A stretch of 64,000 nucleotides of DNA from CAYMCO01 sp964388955 (GTDB lineage: Bacteria; Chloroflexota; Anaerolineae; Anaerolineales; E44-bin32): positions 1-64,000 of the forward strand of contig CAYMCO010000012.1 of the NCBI GenBank assembly GCA_964388955.1, given 5' to 3'. This document shows, in pieces, positions 18,033 through 25,623 of this stretch. A model generated the notes under the pieces. That model had not been told where the DNA came from. It saw nothing but the letters and a program-made list of their open reading frames with translations, and did no database searches. The stretch's first letter is position 1, and the number at the start of each line of letters is the position of its first letter. The position numbers were made by a program, and so were the translations under genes.

Positions 18033-18536
18033 GTGCAGGCCCTGAACGCCTCCGTGGCCGATCTTGTCGCCCTCATCACGGCCATCATCGCCCTGTACTT
18101 CCTGGTTGGTCTGGTCGTCAACCTGGCGCAGGCCCAGCTCTCCGTCGGGACCGGCGACACCATGGGCCACGCCCGCGCGCTGCAGCAGGCAATCGCTATG
18201 GTCATTCTGCTGGCCATCGCGGCCTCCGCTCGCTCCCTAATTCCCGCTCTGCAATCCTACCTGCAGCCGGGCGGCAACCCGCCTTCAACTGGAGACATCA
18301 TCCGCATATGGAAGGGCATCGCCCAATTCGTGGTCACCGTCGTGATCGGTGGGGTCGGGATCTTCACCACCGTGGGGGCGGTCTACGCTGGGCTGGGCGC
18401 GCAGGCCAACATGGCCCTGGGCGTCCCCGGCGGCGCGGCGCGGTCTATGAGTAGGTTTCTTGTGCTGGTTGGGGGGATGATATTGACAGTGTCTTCCATA
18501 GTCACCACCAACTGGTTGATAGGTGAGCTTTTCTGA
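18033..18536 (+). CDS. VirB2/TrbC-like membrane protein, paralogue A
   Basis: This 167-residue protein has about four hydrophobic helices. I place the start at GTG 18033, with GGAG 4 bases upstream; the in-frame extension before it is basic and overlaps the TadG-like gene. The C-terminal half contains AGLGAQA followed by a helix rich in Leu, Gly and Val, and aligns by eye with the second half of the protein encoded at 29294-29755 (SGLGAQA and following helix). The two look like paralogues now separated by about 10.7 kb of cargo genes. The architecture resembles VirB2/TrbC-type pilin-like or small channel proteins. The family call is tentative, but the paralogy is visible. Confidence 0.6.
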   Translation: MQALNASVADLVALITAIIALYFLVGLVVNLAQAQLSVGTGDTMGHARALQQAIAMVILLAIAASARSLIPALQSYLQPGGNPPSTGDIIRIWKGIAQFVVTVVIGGVGIFTTVGAVYAGLGAQANMALGVPGGAARSMSRFLVLVGGMILTVSSIVTTNWLIGELF

Positions 18537-18991
18537 CCTGCAAGCCTTATTCCCTGCCAATTGACTCCCCGCAGTCACCCCATCCTCAACAGTAGTTTGA
18601 CCCTGGACCGTTGGGATCCGGGTGGCACCATGTGATCCCACTTCACCATATGGAAATTCAAACAGGCCGGAAACGACTATATATGGGGGACGCGGCCCTT
18701 GACTGGGGATACCTCGCACTTGCCGACGCTCTCAATTCGCCATATGCTATGGTCAAAGCATCCCAGCATCTGCATCACACTCCCCGCCAAAGTAGTTGTC
18801 TGGAGCGCTGCCTTATTGAGGGCACCTGGGTCCGTACTATGGACTTGGTTCCGCGATACCAAGCCAACGCCTATGGCCGTTTTGAGCTATCGCCACGCAT
18901 GAGTCATGATTCTACGGGTTAGGCACAAGAAGAGAGCCACCAACCAGACGGCCGGCGAATGCGTATTTCGCCTGCCAAGGAGGCTTGTGAG
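18537..18991. other. Junction region, no supported gene
   Basis: About 450 bases follow the VirB2-like gene and precede the CSD-DUF3825 gene. Short frames on both strands have no recognisable content. This is the left boundary of the cargo block that splits the secretion cluster. I looked for a direct repeat of this sequence at the right boundary near 29.2 kb and saw none by eye. An AAGGAGG ribosome site for the next gene is at 18977-18983. Confidence 0.5.
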
Positions 18992-20206
18992 ATGGTTTCT
19001 AGGAGTATACCTGAACGGAATGAGGGTCGGGTGGCGAAGGTCTTCCAAGACTACGGGTTTATTCACTCTTCAGTAGCTCCCGGCAAGGACATCTTTTTTC
19101 ATAATTCTTGGTTCCGAGGTTCTCCGCCTCCTAATGAAGGTGACGAGGTATCCTTCGAGTTCCGTATCGTCGAGGGACGCGAACAGGCCCATGAGGTATT
19201 TCCTATTCGTCCATCGGAGCATTCAATAGAGGAATCAGATGAAGCCTCTATTTCCCTTGCACCTATCAGTGGCCGACTGATCGATTGGGCGTACCTTCGC
19301 CACATTCCAACCACACTGAGCAATCTGGCCGCGCTCGCATTGCCCGAACGATGGGGCTTCAAAGATAGTCCAAACGACCCTGCTCGCCCAATGCCCATTT
19401 TGTATAGTTACCTCGTCCACACGTTCGGAAGGCTTGTGCTCGAACAGAAGGTAGCGATCAGTGATAGCGGCAGCTTTGCCTCCTTCAACACGGGGCTGGT
19501 CGACCGACGCTATGAGCCCATTTATGCGCTGTTCCGTCGTCAAGATGATTCCCGCGCTCCGTGGCAGCTTGCTGACTTTGCCACAGCTGGGGAGGGATCT
19601 AGTGGCCAAAACCTCGTACGATTCTTCAACCCGTTGCCCCCACCACCACATTACTTTGATGAACCGGCCGACCTCCTGTATGACGTGCGTCAGGGTGAGC
19701 CCGAGATTTCGTGGAGGCACGTTGTGATCGAACGGATTGAAAGATATCCCCGAGTCTTCCTGGAGGATCACTGGCCCAGAGGTTTTCCGTCGCAGTATAC
19801 GGCCGCAATGACCAAGGGCCAGAGAAACGCTTATTTCGAGGCACTTGGGAAAGAGATCGAAAACAACAATAGGTTATATCGGAGGATCATGAATCGCGTT
19901 CGCGACGCCATCGACTTATGCATCAAGAGGGTTGCATGGAACTTCAAGACCGCGGTCCCTCAATACTACCCACCGGTGAAGAAGCTTCAACTGCTATTGC
20001 CCCTTTGTTTGGTGCGAGATGATGTGGTAGATCTTGCGTTGGCGGTTGAGAGGACACAGTCGGGTAACTATCTTGCTTATACTGCGCTGCCCCTGAACTG
20101 GGCTTACAAGAACGCAAGGCTCATTTGTCGCCCGGACAGTGACTGGCTCTCTCCTGAGGAAATCACGGTTTCCGGAGAATTCGAGGACGAGGAGGAGGCA
20201 GACTAA
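18992..20206 (+). CDS. Cold-shock-domain plus DUF3825 protein
   Basis: This 404-residue protein has an N-terminal nucleic-acid-binding cold-shock domain: GRVAKVFQDYGFIH, DIFFHNSWF and a matching final strand, about residues 12-70. The C-terminal half contains PQYYPPVKKLQLLLPLCL, DLALAVERTQSGNY and NWAYKNARLICRPDSDWL, the signature of DUF3825. RNA or single-stranded nucleic-acid binding is expected from the first domain; DUF3825 has no established activity. AAGGAGG is 8 bases before the ATG at 18992, so the upstream ATG at 18959 is rejected. Codon choice and base composition are less GC-rich than in the neighbouring tad genes, suggesting separate acquisition. The gene stands alone on the plus strand. 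Confidence 0.82.
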   Translation: MVSRSIPERNEGRVAKVFQDYGFIHSSVAPGKDIFFHNSWFRGSPPPNEGDEVSFEFRIVEGREQAHEVFPIRPSEHSIEESDEASISLAPISGRLIDWAYLRHIPTTLSNLAALALPERWGFKDSPNDPARPMPILYSYLVHTFGRLVLEQKVAISDSGSFASFNTGLVDRRYEPIYALFRRQDDSRAPWQLADFATAGEGSSGQNLVRFFNPLPPPPHYFDEPADLLYDVRQGEPEISWRHVVIERIERYPRVFLEDHWPRGFPSQYTAAMTKGQRNAYFEALGKEIENNNRLYRRIMNRVRDAIDLCIKRVAWNFKTAVPQYYPPVKKLQLLLPLCLVRDDVVDLALAVERTQSGNYLAYTALPLNWAYKNARLICRPDSDWLSPEEITVSGEFEDEEEAD

Positions 20207-20399
20207 CCAACTCAATGGCGATGGGGTTAATTGCCGGTCACTCGCCAGCTTTGGACCGATCGCAAAAGCAATCGTTACAGCGCACCGGGGATGCGGGGCG
20301 AATTGCAGGCCAAGATGTATGATAGGGTTGGTTGGGGAGCAAGAGAAAGAGAGCCCCCCGGCCGCTGCCTGTACTGGAGGCAGCCTGGACTGGACGCAG

Positions 20400-20420
20400 T
20401 CCAGGGTCCAGGGTCCAGGG
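20400..20420. repeat. Three tandem copies of TCCAGGG
   Basis: Three perfect 7-base units lie directly upstream of the apparent 5' end of the group II intron. They may mark the insertion-site context or arise from slippage. No function is evident. Confidence 0.6.
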
Positions 20421-20431
20421 AGCTCATAGCC

Positions 20432-22474
20432 GTTATGCGCCAGGAAAAGCCTGGCGTTTCTTGCAGGGTGGAAGTCCCTGTCGGGCAAGGCCTAACCAGC
20501 CACCCGTACCGAGCGTTGCGCCTGCCGAGGATGCGTGAGAGAAAGGAGGGAGCGGCCGAACGGAGCAGGCGAAGCGTACGCAGGGAACCACATAGGCCGC
20601 AGGGGAGACCGCACTCCCTGAAGTCTTGACACAGCCTCGTCACTGAGGATGAAGCAGGCGGCGATGGTGTAACGGCGCCAGAAGCCCATGCTAGGGGACC
20701 GATATTGGTGAGGTCCTGGAGGGCCTGCCGGGGTCTATGAAGAGCGCGGCATGCGTGGAGAGAAACGTTTGGGAACCTGGGAGACCCTGGTGGCTCCTGG
20801 AAGGCGTAGGGGATACGGATGCTAAGCCACGAACGGGGAAACCCTGACACGGAGGTAAGCCGGACCCTAAGCGTGGGGAACCAGGTAGGCTGCCCCGCCC
20901 GAGAAGGAGAAGGGATGCCGAAGGCGGCCAGGGGGTCAGACTCGCCCACAGTACTCTGAGACGGGAGAGCCGATCACACACAGCACCTGCGGTACTGTGC
21001 AGGTCTGGGGAAGGGGCGAGCAGGGATACGGAGCCTGCAAAGGAAACACGGGCCGGACATGCAGAGTCGGAGAGAAGCCGTGCAAACCTCCCTGTAGGGG
21101 ATAGCGAAGAAGGCAGCGGAGCAGAAGCGATACCGGTTTCGGAACCTTGCGGTCATGCTTGGGGAAGACATGCTGCTGGACAGCTGGCGCCTGATCCGGA
21201 AGGATGCGGCGCACGGCGTGGATGGGGTCAGTGCTCAGGAATATTAGCGGGACCTGGAGGAAAACATCCAACAGCTTGTGGAGCGGCTGAAGCGAGGCAG
21301 CTACCGGGCGAAGCTGGTGAAGAGGCGGCACATTCCCAAGGGGGACGGCGGAAAGCGGCCATTGGGGATCCCGGCCACGGAAGACAAGCTGCTGCAGCTG
21401 GCGGCCAAGCGCATCCTGGAAGCGATCTACGAGGCGGACTTCCTGAAGTGCAGCTATGGATACCGACCGGGGATCAGTGCCCGCGACGCGGTGCACGATC
21501 TGACGGTGAAGCTGCAGTTTGGGCGGTACCAATACCTGGTGGAAGCGGACATCAAGGGCTTCTTTGACCATGTGGACCATGAATGGCTGGTGCGCATGCT
21601 GGAGGAGCGCGTGGACGACCGGGTGTTTGTGAGGCTGATCAAGAAGTGGCTGAAGGCAGGGGTGCTGGAGGAGGACGGGAAAGTGGTTCACCCGGCGACG
21701 GGAACGCCGCAGGGGGGAATCATCTCGCCGATCCTGGCCAACATCTACCTGCACTATGTGCTGGATCTGTGGTTTGAGAAGGTGGTAAGGAAGCAGTGCC
21801 GGGGCGAGGCCTTCATGATGCGCTACGCGGATGACTTTGTGGCCGCGTTTGAGCGACAGGAAGAAGCCGAGCGGTTCTATAAGGACCTGCCGGAGAGGCT
21901 GGGGAGGTTCGGGCTGGAGCTGTCGAAGGCGAAGACGCGGGTGATCGAGATCGACCGTAATCGACCTTCAGGCGGAAGCCGGTTTGAGTTCCTGGGTTTC
22001 GAGTTCTACTGGGAGAAAGACCGGCAAGGGCGGCCGCATCTGGAGCGGCGCACAGCGCGAAACCGGCTGTGGGCCTCGCTGGTGCGATTCGCCCTTTGGT
22101 GCCGCCAGGTGCGCCACTGGGACCTGCGGGACCTGTTTCGGGCGCTCAACGCCAAACTCCGTGGTTACTACAACTACTACGGAGCAGTGGGCAATTATGA
22201 GAGCCTGGCGATGTTCTTCCGGCACGCACTGCGCATCCTGTTCAAGTGGCTCAATCGTCGAAGCCAGCTGCGAAGCTACAACTGGCCAGGTTTCGTTGAG
22301 CTGCTGAAGCACCACCGAGTGGAGAAACCACGGATCGTACCGACATCCCGGCGACGTGCTGCTACACCGCCGACCTGATTGCGGAAGCGAGTATCCTTGA
22401 AGAGCCCGGTGCGGTAGTTCCGCACGCCGGGATCTGTGCGGGGGCCGTTGGGCAACTGGCGGTCCTACCGCGAT
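20432..22474 (+). mobile_element. Group II intron with maturase remnant
   Basis: The 3' part carries a domain V-like hairpin beginning GAGCCCGGTGCGG at about 22402, followed by a domain VI-like hairpin (GGGGGCCGTTGGGCAACTGG and onward) ending at ...CGAT near 22474. The 5' part contains a CGCCAGG-AAAA-CCTGGCG hairpin and the segment GGTGGAAGTCCC, typical of domain I in maturase-encoding bacterial group II introns. The internal frame encodes a group II reverse transcriptase. The 5' boundary near 20432 is approximate because no perfect GTGCG is present. The 3' boundary is better supported. The intron lies between the DUF3825 gene and the SDH proteinase gene, interrupting neither. Confidence 0.75.
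21059..22378 (+). pseudogene. ltrA: Group II intron reverse transcriptase/maturase, two in-frame amber codons
   Basis: The frame from ATG 21059 to 22378 would encode about 439 residues with reverse-transcriptase blocks and the maturase X domain (LRGYYNYYGAVGNYES). RT features include KRRHIPKGDGGKRPLGIPA, VEADIKGFFDHVDHEWL, GTPQGGIISPILANIYLHY and the catalytic RYADDF. Two stop codons break it: TAG at 21095-21097 (codon 13, after VQTSL) and TAG at 21245-21247 (codon 63, within SAQEY*RDLEEN). Both fall in otherwise well-conserved sequence, where relatives carry sense codons. Translation could restart at GTG 21278 and give 366 residues, but this would lack RT block 0. TAG is a normal stop elsewhere in the window, so recoding is unlikely. 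No endonuclease domain is seen. Confidence 0.82.
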
Positions 22475-22642
22475 AGGCGGAATCACCTTGATCATGACAA
22501 TCTTCCCAAGATTCCGATATCCGCTTGTCGCGCTATACTGTTAGAATGAAGGATGCCCTGTATCTTTCCAGGGCAATCGGTGCGAACAAGCTTCTCCTTC
22601 CTGAGGATCTCCTGGCGTCAGTTCACTATGGGGTGTTTCATT

Positions 22643-23542
22643 ATGGCAAAATCCAAATCCAAAGATCGTAAGGCACGTCTAGGGGAAGAGGTAGCGACTG
22701 CCATCAAAGAATGGTGCGACCTTAGGAAGGGGATTCCTTGCTATCCGCTATTCATTGGACCGCCGAGCATTGGCAACAATCTGGTCAATGACATATTCGA
22801 GGAGCTCAGGTCAGATTATTCACAGGAGGATGGCAAGCTTGATGTCATTATTCATTCCAGCGGCGGAGATATAGATGCGGCATACAATCTATCTCAGCTA
22901 CTACGACGGTACGGCACCGAGCATCTTGACTTCATTGTTCCGAGATGGGCAAAGAGCGCAGCCACCATGCTTGTCTGCTCTGGAGACAAGATCTTAATGA
23001 GCCCTATAGCAGAACTCGGCCCACTCGACCCTCAAATAACTGAGATGAATCCATTTGAGGGCCGATTGGAGCGATTCTCGCCTCTTCATATTGGCTCCGC
23101 AATTGATCTAATACGAGAGGAATATAGAGAGGGCAACGAAAAGCTTGCAGAAGGCCTCTTAGGCAGGTTGCAGTTTCCCATGACTCTGGGTAGCTATCGT
23201 AGTATGATAAACATTGGAAAAGAGTATCTCACCAAGCTGCTATCCACGAGGATGCTCAAAGGAAAGCCCGCCAGAGTCAAGAAAATTGCAGAGAAATTGA
23301 CCTCAGGATATGTTGATCATGGCTATTGCATTGATGTCACAGAGGCACAAGCGTTGGGCCTTGTCGCTGAGGAATTGACAGGAAAGCAATTGGATGTCTC
23401 ATGGAAGATCTTCAAGCTCTTTGAGGAAATGCGAGAAATCGAAAAGCAGGAAAAGCAGCAACAGATAACAGATCAACTAAAGGAGCTTCCCCCCGAGATC
23501 TTGGATAGGCTACCTGAAATCATGAGGGATTCCAATGGATGA
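22643..23542 (+). CDS. SDH-type ClpP-fold serine proteinase
   Basis: This 299-residue protein matches the serine dehydrogenase proteinase (SDH/SppA-like, ClpP crotonase fold) family. HSSGGDIDAAYNLSQLL (residues 71-87) corresponds to the substrate-cradling Gly-Gly segment. PRWAKSAATMLVCSGDKILM (100-119) contains the probable nucleophile Ser105. SPIAELGPLDPQ (120-131) follows as in the family. There is no signal peptide in the preferred start at 22643, so it is probably cytosolic or peripherally membrane-bound; an upstream ATG at 22628 is possible. The C-terminal 40 residues are a charged helix. Its last 8 bases overlap the next small gene, implying coupled expression. Proteins of this family recur in accessory islands, but their substrates are unknown. 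Confidence 0.82.
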   Translation: MAKSKSKDRKARLGEEVATAIKEWCDLRKGIPCYPLFIGPPSIGNNLVNDIFEELRSDYSQEDGKLDVIIHSSGGDIDAAYNLSQLLRRYGTEHLDFIVPRWAKSAATMLVCSGDKILMSPIAELGPLDPQITEMNPFEGRLERFSPLHIGSAIDLIREEYREGNEKLAEGLLGRLQFPMTLGSYRSMINIGKEYLTKLLSTRMLKGKPARVKKIAEKLTSGYVDHGYCIDVTEAQALGLVAEELTGKQLDVSWKIFKLFEEMREIEKQEKQQQITDQLKELPPEILDRLPEIMRDSNG

Positions 23543-23846
23543 CGATCGACTGGTAGGAAACTATGAAGATATCATTCTCCGCATGGCAGCCGCACTATTA
23601 TTGAAGAATGGCCAAGTTTCTATCAACGAAATCGAAGCATTGCCCTTCGTTGAGGGTGAAGATCATGCCAAGGATGTAGCTATCTTCCTTTTCAATAGAT
23701 TCAATCTCGAATTCGAGGAAGACTACCTGCTTCTCAAGTCTCCGCCTCTCGTTCCCAAGACCCAGAGAAGGGGTAGAGTTCCGAATCCCTCTTACCGGGA
23801 GCGTGCTATGAATCTCGAAGAACTGCTTCAGATCCATCAAGAATGA
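23535..23846 (+). CDS. Small hypothetical partner of the SDH proteinase
   Basis: This 103-residue acidic protein has no recognisable domain. The N-terminal 60 residues look like a small helical fold (LLKNGQVSINEIEALPFVEG), possibly winged-helix-like. The C-terminus is basic and Pro-containing, then acidic. It overlaps the SDH proteinase gene by 8 bases, so the two products are probably made together and may interact as adaptor and protease. The function is unknown. Confidence 0.65.
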   Translation: MDDDRLVGNYEDIILRMAAALLLKNGQVSINEIEALPFVEGEDHAKDVAIFLFNRFNLEFEEDYLLLKSPPLVPKTQRRGRVPNPSYRERAMNLEELLQIHQE

Positions 23847-23926
23847 ACGGGGCCTAGCCTCCGCTTCTCGGGCATTCACACCAAGTTACTCCCAATTCTT
23901 GCCAAATACTCAGCTTTGTATGTCGC

Positions 23927-23960
23927 GCCGCCTAGCAAATCGCCAGACCGTGTGAAAAGT
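23927..23960 (+). repeat. Left terminal inverted repeat of the IS1182-like element
   Basis: The 34-base repeat pairs with 25544-25577. It starts GCCGCCTAGC and ends GTGTGAAAAGT. The same end recurs at 28606-28639 in the truncated copy, where GTGTGAAAAGT and CGCCAGACC are identical. Confidence 0.85.
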
Positions 23961-24056
23961 GAAGCTGGTGGGCGATGCTCCGTCTTCAAACGATGGAACA
24001 GGATCGCTTTCAGGCGAGAACACACCCAGAATCCGACAGAAAAAGACAAGCCCTGA

Positions 24057-25490
24057 TCAGGCCAGGGCTTCGACCATTCTCTGCACTCCCAGAACCTTGA
24101 TCGCTCTCCTGATATTGTAAGCGAGGATCGTCAGGGACATCTCAGCCCTGACATTGGGAAGCTTGCGGGTCAAGAAGTGCCCTTGATCCCAATGGTGTTT
24201 GATGGTGCCGAAGGGATGCTCGGCCAGTCTCTTACGCAGTTTCATCTTTTCCCGGTTTTCTTGAACCCGCCTCTCCATCTCGTCCAGCAGGTCCTCATCC
24301 ACCCAACGGGTGATGCGACGACCGCCTTTGTTGCGGGTGCATTGGGCTCTGATAGGGCAATGAGCGCAAGCGCTGGAGGCATAGTACTTGATGTCCCTGC
24401 CTTTTTCCCGGGTCTGAAAGCGGAAAGAGAGCTGCTCTCCTGCGGGACACCAATAGCAATCCTGGTCTGGATCATAGCGGAAGTCTTCTTTGCTGAAGAG
24501 GCCTCGTTTGCGGCTGGCGGAGGTGTGGGGCTTGGGGATGAAGGGGGTTATTCCTTCCTGGAGGCAGTCCTTCACCTCCTTGCCATGGTAATAACCCATG
24601 TCAGCCAGGACTTCGAGCTGGTCTACCCCGAGCAGGTCCTTGGCCCTGATGGCCATGCAGCTCAGGAGATGGCGGTCGGTGACGGCGTTGGTGACTTCGT
24701 GGTCGAGGATGAGCTTGTGCTTGGCATCGACGCTGAGCTGGACGTTGTAAGCCACATCTGTCCGGCGCCCGCCGCTGACGGGCATCATGCGACTATCCGG
24801 ATCGGTAAGCGAAACCTGGGATTCCCCGCTCTCTTGCAGCTCCTTATCCATCATTTCCGCTTCAGCCCGTCGGCGCTTCATCTCTTCAATTTTCTTTTGA
24901 AGCTCTTCGCCGGTAAGCTTCTCTTCTTCCGGCTCTTCCTCATCCGCTTCGTCCAACTCCTGCAGGTAGCGCTCAATGTCTTCGTCGAGCTTCTGGATTG
25001 TGCGCTTGAGCTGCTTCCGTGTGATATTTCGATCTCGTCGATTGACAGCTTTGAATTTCGAGCCATCAATGGCCACCAGGTCGCCGCTGAAGAGATCGAG
25101 CTGACGGCAGAAGAGGGTGAATTCCCGGCACACCTGGCGAATGGGCTGGCGATTATCTCTGCGAAAGTCGGCGATAGTCTTAAAGTCGGGTGTCAGGCGT
25201 TTGATGAGCCACATGACCTCCAGGTTGCGATGGGATTCTCTTTCCAGCATGCGGCTTGAGCGGATGCGATTGAGGTAGCCATAAAGGTAGAGCTTCAAGA
25301 GATCGGCGGGATGGTATGGGGGACGTCCAGTTTCCTGGAGGGTGGCATGTCGGAAACTGAGGCTCTGGAAATCGAGCGAATCGATATAGGCATCGATGAA
25401 CCGCACTGGGTTCTCTTGGACGATGAAATCATCGAGTGCTTCAGGGAAAAGCGTCAGTTGGTCTCGGGATGCACCCTGAATGTGGTCCAT
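24057..25490 (-). CDS. IS1182-family DDE transposase
   Basis: This 477-residue transposase is intact. The N-terminal region has ENPVRFIDAYIDSLDF and GRPPYHPADLLKLYLYGYLN, typical of IS1182/IS5-group transposases. The first catalytic Asp lies in LVAIDGSKFKAVN (about residues 138-150), the second in LEVLADMGYYHG (about 302-313), and the Glu lies in the C-terminal region before KLRKRLAEHPFGTIKHHWDQ. A Glu-rich helical insertion (about 180-215) and a four-Cys element (CYWCPAGE with CAHCPIRAQC) follow the family pattern. The gene occupies nearly the whole element, ending 97 bases from the left repeat. Confidence 0.9.
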   Translation of the reverse strand: MDHIQGASRDQLTLFPEALDDFIVQENPVRFIDAYIDSLDFQSLSFRHATLQETGRPPYHPADLLKLYLYGYLNRIRSSRMLERESHRNLEVMWLIKRLTPDFKTIADFRRDNRQPIRQVCREFTLFCRQLDLFSGDLVAIDGSKFKAVNRRDRNITRKQLKRTIQKLDEDIERYLQELDEADEEEPEEEKLTGEELQKKIEEMKRRRAEAEMMDKELQESGESQVSLTDPDSRMMPVSGGRRTDVAYNVQLSVDAKHKLILDHEVTNAVTDRHLLSCMAIRAKDLLGVDQLEVLADMGYYHGKEVKDCLQEGITPFIPKPHTSASRKRGLFSKEDFRYDPDQDCYWCPAGEQLSFRFQTREKGRDIKYYASSACAHCPIRAQCTRNKGGRRITRWVDEDLLDEMERRVQENREKMKLRKRLAEHPFGTIKHHWDQGHFLTRKLPNVRAEMSLTILAYNIRRAIKVLGVQRMVEALA

Positions 25491-25543
25491 GCTCGCTCCG
25501 TGTAGACAGAGATCGGCGTTTGATCTAGCATATATATCGCCAG

Positions 25544-25577
25544 ACTTTTCACACAGACTCTCGCGTCGCTAGGCGGC
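25544..25577 (-). repeat. Right terminal inverted repeat of the IS1182-like element
   Basis: This is the partner of 23927-23960. Read on the minus strand it begins GCCGCCTAGC and ends GTGTGAAAAGT, with 27 of 34 positions matching. The conflict-type HD/Hsp90 gene starts only 47 bases beyond it. Confidence 0.85.
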
Positions 25578-25623
25578 AAAGCTCAGTTGTTGGCGAGTAG
25601 GGTCAGAGCGACCGACCGGAAGG

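Larger units (their letters stand above)
23927..25577 (-). mobile_element. Complete IS1182-like insertion sequence
   Basis: The element is 1651 bases, bounded by imperfect 34-base inverted repeats (23927-23960 and 25544-25577) that match at 27 of 34 positions. Both begin GCCGCCTAGC and end GTGTGAAAAGT. It carries one minus-strand DDE transposase. No convincing target-site duplication was seen outside the repeats, so the true tips could lie slightly inside or outside. A decayed copy with the same left repeat occurs at 28606. Confidence 0.85.

Noticed and set aside
21095..21247. TAG codons in the maturase as a sign of a recoded genetic code
   Set aside because: Confident genes in the window such as rnc and tadA end at TAG, so TAG acts as a normal stop; simple nonsense mutations explain the data.
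20938..21754. 272-codon minus-strand frame in the intron
   Set aside because: It is opposite the reverse-transcriptase frame and has no recognisable domain.
24177..25259. 360-codon plus-strand frame across the transposase
   Set aside because: It is a shadow of the intact IS1182-family transposase, which has recognisable catalytic segments and matching terminal repeats.
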